This document shows, piece by piece, positions 16,347 to 24,234 of a stretch of DNA of 64,000 nucleotides (positions within the stretch are counted from its first letter, which is position 1; every line of letters begins with the position of its first letter). The stretch lies in contig JADJPK010000005.1 of assembly GCA_016713305.1 (NCBI GenBank), positions 1-64,000 on the forward strand. Reading direction: 5' to 3'. Below the pieces are notes generated by a model, which saw only the letters and a program-made list of their open reading frames with translations, did no database searches and was not told the origin of the DNA. Source of the DNA: Betaproteobacteria bacterium. Lineage in GTDB: Bacteria; Pseudomonadota; Gammaproteobacteria; Burkholderiales; Ga0077523. Position numbers and translations under genes: made by a program.

Positions 16347-16374
16347 ATGCGCAGTTGTTGTCACGGTGTCCAAC

Positions 16375-16671
16375 ATGAAAGCGAGTCTCGTCGCCCGAAA
16401 CCGAATCGTCTACGCCGAGAACGCCTTCGCCGAGTTGGTTCTGTGGAAGGTGCCCGCTCCCGTGTCAGGGTCGGCGCACGGGTTCAAGTACCGCTCGGCA
16501 TACGTCGTCAATGGCGTCTGTGTGGTGCGCTACGACAACGAGGTTGGCAAGGGCGACCGTCGTCACTTCGGCGACGCCGATTCCAAGTACTCCTTCACCA
16601 CGCCCGAAGCGCTCCTTGCCGCATTCGAGCGAGACATTGCGAGGTGGAATCGTGAAAACAGTCACCCTTGA
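16375..16671 (+). CDS. TumE-like toxin (DUF6516 family), 98 aa
   Basis: ATG 16375 matches the family start. Family-like blocks are VLWKVPAPVSGSAHGFKYR, AYVVNGVCVVRYDNE, GKGDRRHFG and FTTPEALLAAFERDI. DUF6516/TumE proteins are toxins of a type II toxin-antitoxin system paired with an HTH antitoxin (TumA). The next gene overlaps it by 20 bp, as expected for a coupled pair. A TA pair within an array fits the stabilising role of such cassettes. Confidence 0.8.
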   Translation: MKASLVARNRIVYAENAFAELVLWKVPAPVSGSAHGFKYRSAYVVNGVCVVRYDNEVGKGDRRHFGDADSKYSFTTPEALLAAFERDIARWNRENSHP

Positions 16672-16999
16672 GGTCCGTGAACCCAAAGAGTCCATGGCCG
16701 CCTTCGCCAGCGCCTGGCGGTCTGGCAAGGCTGAGAAGGCCGCTCGCATTAGCTTTGCTTCGCCCGAGCTTCTGTGGAAGGTCCTTACCGCCAAGCGGTG
16801 GGAACTGCTGAAGGTCTTGTGTGGGGCAGGCCCGGTGTCTATCCGCGAGGCTGCGCGCCGGGTCAACCGAGATGTCAAGGCCGTGCACAGCGATATCACC
16901 GCTTTGCTTAGCGCTGGGGTTCTCGACCGTGCGGAAGGTGGAGGAGTCGTCTTCCCCTACGAGGCCGTCAAAGTCGAGTTCTTGCTTCAAGCCGCGTAG
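16652..16999 (+). CDS. TumA-like antitoxin (HVO_A0114-type HTH protein), 115 aa
   Basis: GTG 16652 overlaps the toxin's 3' end. Residues 40-105 form a winged helix: LLWKVLTAKRWELLKVL, GPVSIREAARRVNRDVKAV and LLSAGVLDRAEGGGVVFPY, the pattern of the HVO_A0114/TumA antitoxin family. Expected to bind TumE and autoregulate the pair. Followed by a truncated attC and the second IS. Confidence 0.8.
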   Translation: MKTVTLEVREPKESMAAFASAWRSGKAEKAARISFASPELLWKVLTAKRWELLKVLCGAGPVSIREAARRVNRDVKAVHSDITALLSAGVLDRAEGGGVVFPYEAVKVEFLLQAA

Positions 17000-17034
17000 T
17001 GCAAGCGGGGAGCGCGACCCTCAGCTCAAACGAT
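17000..17034 (+). repeat. Truncated attC left arm before IS copy 2
   Basis: Only the distal arm (CCCTCAGCTCAAAC) and a GAT triplet at the position of GTT remain; no inverse core is visible after the antitoxin stop. Confidence 0.55.
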
Positions 17035-18800
17035 GAGGCTGTAGAAAACCCCCCTTTTCTCCCCTTGATCGCCGATCTGGGCCTCGGCATCATCGTCGCA
17101 ACAGCGTTGCTGCGGAGAAGTCGCCGATGCCGAACTTCCGATCCGTCGACAGGAACCTCAAGTTCATCGCCGTCGACCTCGATGCGCAGATCCTCCCCGG
17201 CACCTTCGAGCACGCCGTCAGTGTGCTGGTGGACCAGGAACTCGACCTCACGCCGTTCATCGAGACCTACCGCAACGACGCCACCGGCGCGCCCGCCTAT
17301 CACCCCTCGGTTCTCCTCAAAGTCATCCTGTTCGGCTACAGCCGCGGCCTGATCAGCTCCCGCGCCATCGCCGCGGCCTGCCGCCAGCACGTGCAGTTCA
17401 TCGCCCTGAGCGCAGACAGCCAGCCGGACTTCTCCACCCTCGCCGGCTTCGTCAGCCGTCACACTGAGGCGATCCAGTCGCTGTTCACCCAGGTGCTGGT
17501 GATCTGCAACCGCGAGGGCTTGATCGGCCACCAGATGTTCGCCATCGACGGGGTCAAACTCCCGAGCAATGCAGCCAGGTCCCGCAGCGGGCTGCGCGAG
17601 GACTTCGAACGGGAAGCGCAGAAGGTCGAACAGTCCGTGGAGAAGATGCTCGCGGAGCATCGGAGGCAGGACGCTGCGAAGATCCCACCGGAGCAGGAAC
17701 AGCGGACGCGTGAGAGGCAGAAGATCGAGCGGCTTCGCACGCATGCGAAGCAGATCCGGACATGGCTGGAGAAGCATCCCAGGGACCGCCTCGGCGCGAG
17801 CGGCAAGCCGGTGCTGAGCAACCGCACCGACAACGAGTCGGCGAAGATGTCCACGGACAAGGGCGTCGTGCAGGGCTACTGCGGCGTGGCGGCGGTGGAC
17901 GAGAAGCACCAGATCATCGTCGCCGCCCAGGCACACGGGACAGGCTCGGAGCAGGCACTGCTGCCGGGAATGGTGGAAGACCTGAAGCCTGTTCTGATGC
18001 CCGAGAGCGTGATCGTGGCCGATGCGGGCTACCACAGCGAAGCCAACCTCGCGCACCTGGAGGCCGAGAAGGTGGAGGCCTACATCGCCGACCGTGGCTA
18101 CCGGGAGCGCGACGAGCGCTACGCCGGGCAGGGGAGGCACAAGGCCAAGGACGATGCGCTCTGGGACAAGAGTCCGAAGGCGCCCAAGAAGGGCCGATTT
18201 CCCGTGAGCGCCTTCACGGTGGCCAAGGACTACTCCCACGCTGTGTGTCCTGCCGGAAAGAAGCTCTACCGCAGCGGCGGCAACTGCAACATCGGCGGCC
18301 GGCGGGCGATCAAGTTCAAGGCTGCGCAGGACAGCTGTGGGAACTGCCCGATGAGACAGCGCTGCCTGCGAGAGCCGACTCAGCATTCCCCGAGATCGAT
18401 CGCGGTGTTCATCGGCCAGCGCACCCTCGCACCCGAGCGTCCCATTGACCGGATGCGCCGGAAGATCGACACGGAGCGAGGCAGACGAATGATCACACGG
18501 CGCTTCGCGACGGTGGAGCCGGTATTCGCCAACCTGCGGCACAACAAGGGGCCCGACCGGTTCACGCTGCGAAGCAGGAAGAAGGTGGAGGGGCAGTGGC
18601 GGTTGTACTGCCTGGTGCACAACATCGAGAAGCTGATGAAGGCGAGGCAGGCGAGATGAGGGGCGGTATGGAGGCGGCTATCGCGACATGCACGCGGACG
18701 GTCGCCGAAATCGACCGCTACCGGCGCCGAAGTCGCCGGAAATGCGGTCGACGTATGATCGATAACGTCCGGCTGCATCGGCGACTTTTTCTACAGCCTC
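17035..18800 (+). mobile_element. IS1182-family insertion sequence, copy 2, at a truncated attC
   Basis: 1,766 bp, same inverted repeats as copy 1 (GAGGCTGTAGAAAA and complement). Left flank ...CTCAAACGAT, right flank GTTAGCC. The non-coding ends and transposase are close to copy 1 but not identical, so this is not a very recent duplication. Confidence 0.9.
17127..18659 (+). CDS. IS1182-family transposase, 510 aa
   Basis: Full-length and colinear with copy 1; the catalytic residues (D141, D299, E464) are kept and the start is the same. Differs mainly in residues 170-200 and 350-440, including the cysteine-cluster region (CPAGKKLYR, CGNCPMRQRC). Intact frame suggests a functional enzyme. Confidence 0.93.
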   Translation: MPNFRSVDRNLKFIAVDLDAQILPGTFEHAVSVLVDQELDLTPFIETYRNDATGAPAYHPSVLLKVILFGYSRGLISSRAIAAACRQHVQFIALSADSQPDFSTLAGFVSRHTEAIQSLFTQVLVICNREGLIGHQMFAIDGVKLPSNAARSRSGLREDFEREAQKVEQSVEKMLAEHRRQDAAKIPPEQEQRTRERQKIERLRTHAKQIRTWLEKHPRDRLGASGKPVLSNRTDNESAKMSTDKGVVQGYCGVAAVDEKHQIIVAAQAHGTGSEQALLPGMVEDLKPVLMPESVIVADAGYHSEANLAHLEAEKVEAYIADRGYRERDERYAGQGRHKAKDDALWDKSPKAPKKGRFPVSAFTVAKDYSHAVCPAGKKLYRSGGNCNIGGRRAIKFKAAQDSCGNCPMRQRCLREPTQHSPRSIAVFIGQRTLAPERPIDRMRRKIDTERGRRMITRRFATVEPVFANLRHNKGPDRFTLRSRKKVEGQWRLYCLVHNIEKLMKARQAR

Positions 18801-18807
18801 GTTAGCC
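18801..18807 (+). repeat. attC core GTTAGCC after IS copy 2
   Basis: Core directly after the right inverted repeat, as at 14209; forms the 5' edge of the next cassette. Confidence 0.75.
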
Positions 18808-18825
18808 AAGCTCTAAAGGTGCAAC

Positions 18826-19347
18826 ATGAAATCAGCAATACTTGTAATTGATGTCCAAAATGGAATTTTTGGTGATGACCGGAAACCATTTGAGTCAGAT
18901 ATCGTTGTCGAGAGAATTCGGAAGATCACCGAGCGCGCCAGACTAAATGGGGATATGGTTATCTATATCCAACACGAAGCGCCTGGAGTCGTTGAGTTCG
19001 GAACTGAAGCCTGGAAACTATTTGATGGATTAAAACCAAATAGCAATGACACGCGGATTCGGAAAAGGACGCCTGATGCATTTCTGAACACCGATCTCGA
19101 TGAAACGCTCAAAAATGCTGGGGTGGAAAATCTCGTAATTTGTGGGTACTCGTCTGATTTTTGCATCGACCGAACAACTTATAAGGCTGCAAATTCCGGC
19201 TACCACGTTATTTTGGTCTCTGACGCACATACGACGCATGACAAGCCACACCTTACGGCCGCGCAAATTCGGGAGCACCACAACTTCCTGTTGTCAAAAC
19301 ATCCGTCCGTAAAGTTGGTTGGTCATATCGAGGTGGCGGGTGGCTAA
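18826..19347 (+). CDS. Isochorismatase-like cysteine hydrolase, 173 aa
   Basis: Matches the isochorismatase superfamily, with the triad D9 (LVIDVQNG), K80 (RIRKRTPDAF) and C113 (YSSDFCIDRT) and a cis-peptide-type segment before the cysteine. Acts on amides or isochorismate-like substrates; substrate not predictable. Codon use is clearly more AT-rich than in neighbours (GAT, AAA, ATT common), a sign of recent acquisition. TAA lies in the next inverse core. Confidence 0.88.
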   Translation: MKSAILVIDVQNGIFGDDRKPFESDIVVERIRKITERARLNGDMVIYIQHEAPGVVEFGTEAWKLFDGLKPNSNDTRIRKRTPDAFLNTDLDETLKNAGVENLVICGYSSDFCIDRTTYKAANSGYHVILVSDAHTTHDKPHLTAAQIREHHNFLLSKHPSVKLVGHIEVAGG

Positions 19348-19422
19348 CAAGTCGTTCCAGCGGACTGCGAAAGGCTTCGCTTCGCTCCGACTTTCGCGGT
19401 CCGCTGAACTCCAACGTTAGAC
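19342..19422 (+). repeat. attC site
   Basis: GGCTAAC (19342-19348) to GTTAGAC (19416-19422), 81 bp. Arms with GGACTGCGAAAG and complement. Confidence 0.85.
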
Positions 19423-19451
19423 CGCACCCCAACACCCGCGCACGACGCGAC

Positions 19452-19467
19452 GTATCCTATGTGATAC
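19452..19467. promoter_or_regulatory. Operator-like palindrome before RelE/HigA-like pair
   Basis: GTATC-CTATGT-GATAC, 5-bp dyad ending 9 bp before the GTG of the toxin gene; likely autoregulatory site of the TA pair (inference). Confidence 0.5.
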
Positions 19468-19476
19468 AGTCCCGCC

Positions 19477-19767
19477 GTGGCCGAAGTTCGACAAACAGCC
19501 GTCTACTCGGAGTGGTTTGCCGGACTCCGCGACCGGCAGGCAAAGACCCGCATCGACATTCGCATCCGCCGCCTTTCTCTGGGAAACCCGGGCGACGTCA
19601 AGCCCGTCGGCGAAGGTGTCTCGGAGCTACGCGTCGATTACGGTCCGGGTTATCGCGTGTACTTCGTCCAACGAGGCAGCGAGTTGGTGGTGTTGCTCGC
19701 AGGCGGCGACAAATCGTCGCAGACCCGGGACATAGAGCAGGCGAAGGCGCTGGCGCGCGAACTATAG
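19477..19767 (+). CDS. RelE/ParE-family toxin (HigB-like addiction-module killer), 96 aa
   Basis: GTG start. Shows the short HigB/RelE fold: YSEWFAGLRDRQAKTRIDIRIRRL, GDVKPVGEGVSELRVDYGPGYRVYF and VVLLAGGDKSSQTRDIEQA. Such toxins are mostly ribosome-dependent mRNA interferases. The antitoxin gene follows after 9 bp, toxin first, as in this subfamily. Intact. Confidence 0.9.
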   Translation: MAEVRQTAVYSEWFAGLRDRQAKTRIDIRIRRLSLGNPGDVKPVGEGVSELRVDYGPGYRVYFVQRGSELVVLLAGGDKSSQTRDIEQAKALAREL

Positions 19768-19776
19768 GAGCGCATC

Positions 19777-20082
19777 ATGGGAAAGACTGTCACTACCCCC
19801 TGGGATCCGGCGGACCACCTCAAGACTGAGGAAGACATGGCCGCCTACCTCGAAGCAGCGCTGGAGGAAGGCGATCCTGCGCTGGTTGCAGCGGCGCTGG
19901 GTGACATCGCGCGCGCCAAGGGCATGACTCAGGTCGCTCGTGAGGCTGGGCTCGGCCGAGAAAGCCTATACAAGGCGCTGTCGCCGAACGGCAATCCAGA
20001 GTTCGCCACCATCATGAAGGTTGTCTCTGTTCTGGGCCTTCAACTCCACGCCACTACAGCCGCCGTAAAGAGAGCGGTCTAA
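19777..20082 (+). CDS. HigA-like addiction-module antidote protein, 101 aa
   Basis: Family features: TPWDPADHLKTEEDMAAYLEAAL, then a helix-turn-helix (MTQVAREAGLGRESLYKALS, residues 51-70) and FATIMKVVSVLGLQLH. Binds and neutralises the preceding toxin and probably represses the operon. TAA lies in the inverse core GTCTAAC. Confidence 0.92.
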   Translation: MGKTVTTPWDPADHLKTEEDMAAYLEAALEEGDPALVAAALGDIARAKGMTQVAREAGLGRESLYKALSPNGNPEFATIMKVVSVLGLQLHATTAAVKRAV

Positions 20083-20145
20083 CCCTTCGCTCGAGCGGAC
20101 GGCCAACGGCATGGCGCCCTCCGACGCTCAACTCCAACGCGAGGC
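20077..20145 (+). repeat. attC site with GCGAGGC core
   Basis: GTCTAAC (20077-20083) to GCGAGGC (20139-20145), 69 bp. Second case of a GTT-to-GCG core, as at 10121. Confidence 0.7.
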
Positions 20146-20175
20146 GTCACCTGTACACCGCCATCCTCGCACCCC

Positions 20176-20676
20176 ATGACGAGTTTCGAATCCACACTTG
20201 ACGACGCGTTCGATGAACTTGAGGCGAAGCTCGGACGGCCGCCAAACTCCGATGAGGAAGCCGAGCTTCGCGAGGGCCTCTTCCTCACCTGGATACAGGC
20301 GGCGAGGTTCGACGAACTCATTCAGTACATGCTCGACCACTACGAACTGGAGGGTGGCTTCGGTGACGCATCGATTCTCAGCGACGCTTTGAAGCGAGCC
20401 GGCGATCTCCCTCGCATCGAAACCCTCTTTGGGGGACTTCTCAAGTCCAGGAAGAGGGCATTTGCGAGGGTCTGGAAGCAGGCGCAGGAGGCGCACATCG
20501 GAGCCATGCGCGAGTCAGCGAAACATATGGCAGCCGTGATGGAAGCCTACGCCGGGCTGTATCACGGCTACTGGTCAATGCAGAACGAAGAGGGCATGGC
20601 GAAGGTCAAGGCTGAGATGCTCCACTATCAAGCACATCGGTCTGATCAACGACCACCGAGGCAGGGCAACGAGTAA
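20176..20676 (+). CDS. Helical cassette protein of unknown function, 166 aa
   Basis: ATG 20176, 30 bp after the core. Almost entirely alpha-helical and acidic (DDAFDELEAKLG, ELREGLFLTWIQAARFDEL, VWKQAQEAHIGAMRESAKH). Cytoplasmic; no recognised family. Confidence 0.7.
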   Translation: MTSFESTLDDAFDELEAKLGRPPNSDEEAELREGLFLTWIQAARFDELIQYMLDHYELEGGFGDASILSDALKRAGDLPRIETLFGGLLKSRKRAFARVWKQAQEAHIGAMRESAKHMAAVMEAYAGLYHGYWSMQNEEGMAKVKAEMLHYQAHRSDQRPPRQGNE

Positions 20677-20677
20677 C

Positions 20678-20802
20678 GCCTAACCCCTCGGTCGAGGCGA
20701 CTCCCACCGGCGTGGCACTTGGCCCGCTTCCCGGAGTGGTTCATCATCCGTTTAGCCAGCCAAGTGCCACGCCGGCGCTCGCGGGTCAGCTCAACATTAG
20801 GC
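20678..20802 (+). repeat. attC site, long class (125 bp), ATTAGGC core
   Basis: GCCTAAC (20678-20684) to ATTAGGC (20796-20802). Loop TTCATCATCCG, arms GGCGTGGCACTTGGCC and complement. Confidence 0.85.
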
Positions 20803-20838
20803 GGCACCGGCCACCGTTGTGCCGGGCTCGGAGAAGCC

Positions 20839-21288
20839 ATGGAACCCATCGAGAGCCGATCGGACACCAGGAACAAGTTCATTGCAGCAAAGCCCGCTCA
20901 AGTGTTCGCCGCAATGCGCGATCCAGCACGCGTCGCCAGGTGGTGGGGCCCAGCCGGCTTTACGAACACGATTCATAAGTACGAGTTCGTACCAGGCGGC
21001 AGCTGGCTTCTAACGATGCACGGGCCCGACGGCAAGGAATACCCGAACGAAAGCCGTTTCACGCGCATCGTTCCCGACCACCTGTTTGAGATCGAGCATC
21101 TCAACGGCCATCACTTCGTGCTCACTATCGAACTTCGGCCGCACGCTCAGGGAACCAACGTAGCTTGGCGCCAAACGTTCGACACCACGGAACACTACAA
21201 CCGTCTGGCGGAGTTCGTCGCCACGGCCAACGAACAGAACCTTGCACGGCTGGCCGCCGAGGTTGTTCAGGGCGAGAGTGCCACGTAA
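20839..21288 (+). CDS. AHSA1/SRPBCC-domain protein, 149 aa
   Basis: Matches the activator-of-Hsp90-ATPase-like START fold: FIAAKPAQVFAAMRDPARVARWWGP, YEFVPGGSW, FTRIVPDHLFEIEHL and an amphipathic C-terminal helix. Such small proteins bind hydrophobic ligands or act as stress-related accessory factors; ligand unknown. ATG 20839 is chosen over upstream codons inside the attC region. Confidence 0.88.
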   Translation: MEPIESRSDTRNKFIAAKPAQVFAAMRDPARVARWWGPAGFTNTIHKYEFVPGGSWLLTMHGPDGKEYPNESRFTRIVPDHLFEIEHLNGHHFVLTIELRPHAQGTNVAWRQTFDTTEHYNRLAEFVATANEQNLARLAAEVVQGESAT

Positions 21289-21408
21289 CCCTTCGCGCGA
21301 GCGGACCTTCACCGGAATGGCGCTTGGCCCGCCAAGCGGTGCTGTCAATCATCTGCCTGGCGGGCCAAGCGCCAGGCCGGCGGCGGCCTTTCAGCTCAAA
21401 CGTTGGGC
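21283..21408 (+). repeat. attC site, long class (126 bp), degenerate inverse core
   Basis: ACGTAAC (21283-21289) to GTTGGGC (21402-21408). Arms GGAATGGCGCTTGGCCCGCC and near-complement; loop TCAATCATCTG. Confidence 0.82.
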
Positions 21409-21411
21409 CGA

Positions 21412-21750
21412 ATGATCGTCTTCGCGCGAAGACTAGTTGTCATTGGTCTGATCATCTTGGCCATTCCTTGGACCTATGCGCTTGCGGAGATCGCAGGCTT
21501 GCGCGTGACGCGACATCTATTTCCTTCGGCTCACTCGGAGAGCTACGGCATCGGAATACTGATCATCGTCGCTTTCGCAGCAGCCCATGTGCTCGCCCTT
21601 CTCTCCATCTCAGGCGGAACCGTGCTCTTGGCCATGGAGCGCTCGCGAACCAGCGGAAAGGACCGTCTGATCTTTTACGTTGGTCTATTCTTTACAAGCG
21701 CGCTATTGGGCTCACTTGTCCTTTACTTCCGTGTTGCGCGCGGAGGCTAA
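21412..21750 (+). CDS. Small membrane protein, 112 aa
   Basis: ATG 3 bp after the core. Three membrane segments: residues 6-28, 44-68 and 85-106. No recognised family. Followed by about 107 bp without a gene before the attC. Confidence 0.72.
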   Translation: MIVFARRLVVIGLIILAIPWTYALAEIAGLRVTRHLFPSAHSESYGIGILIIVAFAAAHVLALLSISGGTVLLAMERSRTSGKDRLIFYVGLFFTSALLGSLVLYFRVARGG

Positions 21751-21857
21751 TGTTCGCTTCCAAGCGCCGATCTGGTATTCCTGCCGCGCCTCTCTCGCAG
21801 TTTTCTCGCAGAACGCGCCGCCTTGCCTCCCATTGCCTTGCCGCCAAGCTTATCCAT

Positions 21858-21945
21858 GCCCAACCCGGCGCTCGAGCGGACGCGCGGAACGGCGTTGTCT
21901 CTCGACGTGGCGTTCCGTCGCGCGCCACTTGGCTAAATCGTAGGC
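21858..21945 (+). repeat. attC site with shortened core
   Basis: GCCCAAC (21858-21864) to CGTAGGC (ends 21945); the core lacks one T (GTAGGC for GTTAGGC), 88 bp. Confidence 0.72.
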
Positions 21946-21974
21946 GTCGCAAACACGCACCTCTCTCACTCATC

Positions 21975-22769
21975 GTGCTAATCGCTCACCTCTCAGACAT
22001 TCACGTTCGCCCTCGTGGACGCCTGTACAAGGATCTCGTCGACTCCAATCGGATGTTCTCGGACGCCATCGAGCACTTGCAAGGGTTGGATCGGTCACCC
22101 GACTTGGTCTTGATCACAGGTGACCTGGTTGATGAAGGACATCCGGATGAGTACGAGATGCTCAGAGAACTTCTTCAGCCGCTGAAGGCACCACTTTTGA
22201 TCCTTCCTGGGAACCACGACGGGCGGCAAGCACTTCTTGATGCGTTCCCCGAGCACAAGTACCTCCCCGCATTGGGACCGCTCCACTACTGCTCCGATGA
22301 TTACGAAGTCCGCGTGGTGGCGCTGGACTCCTGTCCACCTGGCAAGCATCACGGCGAAATCGACGCACGAGGTCTAGGCTGGTTGCGCAATACGCTCGCT
22401 GCAAACAGGCACAAGCCCACACTGGTGCTGCTGCACCACCCGCCGTTTGTCAGTGGCATCCCTTACGTGGACGACTACCGCTACTTCGACCACGAGCCCT
22501 TGGCCGCCGTCGTAAGCGCTTTCAACAATGTCGAAGCCGTTCTCTGCGGCCATGTCCATCGCCCCATGTTTCGGCGCTGGGCGGGCACAGTGGTTGCGGC
22601 CTGCCCAAGCACCGCGACACAGATCGCATTGCAGCTTCATCCCAACGCCAGTCCCAAGTCGTATGTGGGCCCTCCCGCCTGCCTCCTGCATCTTTGGGAT
22701 CCAGCGCATGGCTTAGTCAGTCATACGAGTTACATCGGCAAATATCCTGGTCCGTATGCGTTCTTCTGA
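21975..22769 (+). CDS. Calcineurin-like metallophosphoesterase, CpdA type, 264 aa
   Basis: GTG 21975 begins directly before the first metal motif LIAHLSDIH; the other motifs follow in order: GDLVDEGHPDEY, PGNHDGRQALL, LLHHPPFVSG and CGHVHRP. Length fits the class III cyclic-nucleotide phosphodiesterase/CpdA family. Likely hydrolyses cyclic nucleotides or another phosphodiester in the cytoplasm; substrate unproven. Single-gene cassette, intact. Confidence 0.92.
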   Translation: MLIAHLSDIHVRPRGRLYKDLVDSNRMFSDAIEHLQGLDRSPDLVLITGDLVDEGHPDEYEMLRELLQPLKAPLLILPGNHDGRQALLDAFPEHKYLPALGPLHYCSDDYEVRVVALDSCPPGKHHGEIDARGLGWLRNTLAANRHKPTLVLLHHPPFVSGIPYVDDYRYFDHEPLAAVVSAFNNVEAVLCGHVHRPMFRRWAGTVVAACPSTATQIALQLHPNASPKSYVGPPACLLHLWDPAHGLVSHTSYIGKYPGPYAFF

Positions 22770-22807
22770 CGGCATTGCGCCGGGCATGGACCATGGACCG
22801 CAGAGCC

Positions 22808-22933
22808 GCCTAACAGATCGTTCAACCGGAGCGCCGACGGCTGGCCACCTTGCCCGCGAGGCACTCGCTGTCTATCCTGCGCCCAGCGGGTAAGGCGTCC
22901 GTCCGTCAGCGCCCGGCTAACTCTGCGTTGGGT
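22808..22933 (+). repeat. attC site, long class (126 bp)
   Basis: GCCTAAC (22808-22814) to GTTGGGT (22927-22933). Loop CTGTCTATCCTG. Confidence 0.85.
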
Positions 22934-22985
22934 TTCACAACACGCGCCGTACGAAACGATCACCAACCCCAAGGATGCTTCCGCG

Positions 22986-23531
22986 ATGCCCAATGCCCTG
23001 CTTCCGCGCTATCCGGTACCAGCCCTCAACGTGCCACTCGTCGGTGGTGGACGATTTGTCCTAGGTGCCAGTCCAGGGGAGAAGTTTGATCTCCTCGTCT
23101 TCTACCGTGGTCTGCACTGCCCAATTTGTACAAAGTACCTGATGGAACTCGAAAGGTTGTGTGCCGAGTTCACCTCGAGAGGGGTACAAGTCCTGGCAGT
23201 TAGCAGCGACGACGAATCTCGCGGCAGAGAAATGGCCGAAAAGGTCAAGGCCGCTGGCACCAAGTTCGGCTACGGCCTGAGCCTTCGCTCTGCGCGGCAA
23301 TGGGGCCTGTACATCAGCACGTCTCGCGGCAAGACCTCGATCGGAATAGAGGAGCCCGCGCTATTCAGCGAGCCCGGCGTCTTCATTGTGAGGCCGGATG
23401 GCACCTTGTACTACGGCGCTGTTCAAACCATGCCGTTCGCCCGTCCGCAGTTCCAAGATCTCATAGGCGCAATCGATTTCGCGCTCGCCAAAGATTACCC
23501 GGCACGCGGCGAATTCACGGGCGAAGTGTGA
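22986..23531 (+). CDS. Peroxiredoxin-like AhpC/TSA family protein, 181 aa
   Basis: Thioredoxin-fold protein. VFYRGLHCPICTKYL carries C45 and C48 (CxxC), VLAVSSDDESRGREMAEKV follows, and GVFIVRPDGTLYYG is the usual late strand motif. Close to the 'peroxiredoxin-like' group of AhpC/TSA proteins, which reduce peroxides or act as thiol reductases. Cytoplasmic. ATG 22986 lies 52 bp after the core. Confidence 0.88.
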   Translation: MPNALLPRYPVPALNVPLVGGGRFVLGASPGEKFDLLVFYRGLHCPICTKYLMELERLCAEFTSRGVQVLAVSSDDESRGREMAEKVKAAGTKFGYGLSLRSARQWGLYISTSRGKTSIGIEEPALFSEPGVFIVRPDGTLYYGAVQTMPFARPQFQDLIGAIDFALAKDYPARGEFTGEV

Positions 23532-23542
23532 ACAACGCTGAT

Positions 23543-23644
23543 GCCTAACCCTTCAGTCGATGGGACACACAACGGCGATTCACATTTGCGCGCTTCGGGT
23601 ACGACAGTGGCGCCGTTGTGTTCCCCTCACCTCAAACGTTGGCC
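23543..23644 (+). repeat. attC site
   Basis: GCCTAAC (23543-23549) to GTTGGCC (23638-23644), 102 bp. Arms CACACAACGGCG and complement. Confidence 0.85.
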
Positions 23645-23662
23645 CGCACAACCGGAGGCCCT

Positions 23663-24154
23663 GTGACAGCCACTGCCCCCATCACTGACGCCAATCCATC
23701 GATTGCAGAGATGGAGGCCAGAGTGGCACGATTTCGTGATCTGCAACCAACAGCAGACTACGTCGACTCGGCCATTCCGGGCTGCGAACGTACGACCTTA
23801 CGAGTGCTCGGCCAGCAACCAGGAGCCCCGCTCGCAGCCGAAGGTTTTCACATGAGCATCGTGTGTTGCGAGCCGGGCAAATCGGCCCCGCTGCACAACC
23901 ACCTCACGCAGGAAGTGTTCCTCGTCCTCACCGGGCAGTGGCAGGTCTTCTGGGGCCCTTACGGGGAACGAAGCATCACCCTGGGTCAGTGGGACACCAT
24001 CGCCGTCCCGCCAGGTGTGTCCAGAGGCTTCCGAAACGCGAGCCACGAACCCGCGTACCTGCTTGGTATGGCGAGCGGCCAAGATCCAGGCATGATCAAC
24101 TGGCCTTCGCAAGTGCGAGCCGCCGCGTTGGCAGTCGGGGTTGTCCTTCCGTAA
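23663..24154 (+). CDS. Cupin-domain protein, 163 aa
   Basis: GTG 23663 is preferred because upstream codons lie in the attC. Cupin motif 1 is visible as GKSAPLHNHLTQEVFLVLTGQWQ (histidines at HNH plus E), and motif 2 as ITLGQWDTIAVPPGVSRGFRN. A small single-domain cupin, probably a metal-binding enzyme or sensor. Substrate unknown. Confidence 0.85.
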   Translation: MTATAPITDANPSIAEMEARVARFRDLQPTADYVDSAIPGCERTTLRVLGQQPGAPLAAEGFHMSIVCCEPGKSAPLHNHLTQEVFLVLTGQWQVFWGPYGERSITLGQWDTIAVPPGVSRGFRNASHEPAYLLGMASGQDPGMINWPSQVRAAALAVGVVLP

Positions 24155-24177
24155 CACGACGGTGCACAACGAATGCG

Positions 24178-24228
24178 GGCTAACCCTTCGCTCGAGGCGA
24201 TCCTTCACGGCTTGGCAGCACGTTAGGC
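24178..24228 (+). repeat. attC site, shortest in the array (51 bp)
   Basis: GGCTAAC (24178-24184) to GTTAGGC (24222-24228); arms very short, perhaps deleted. Confidence 0.75.
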
Positions 24229-24234
24229 CTCCGA

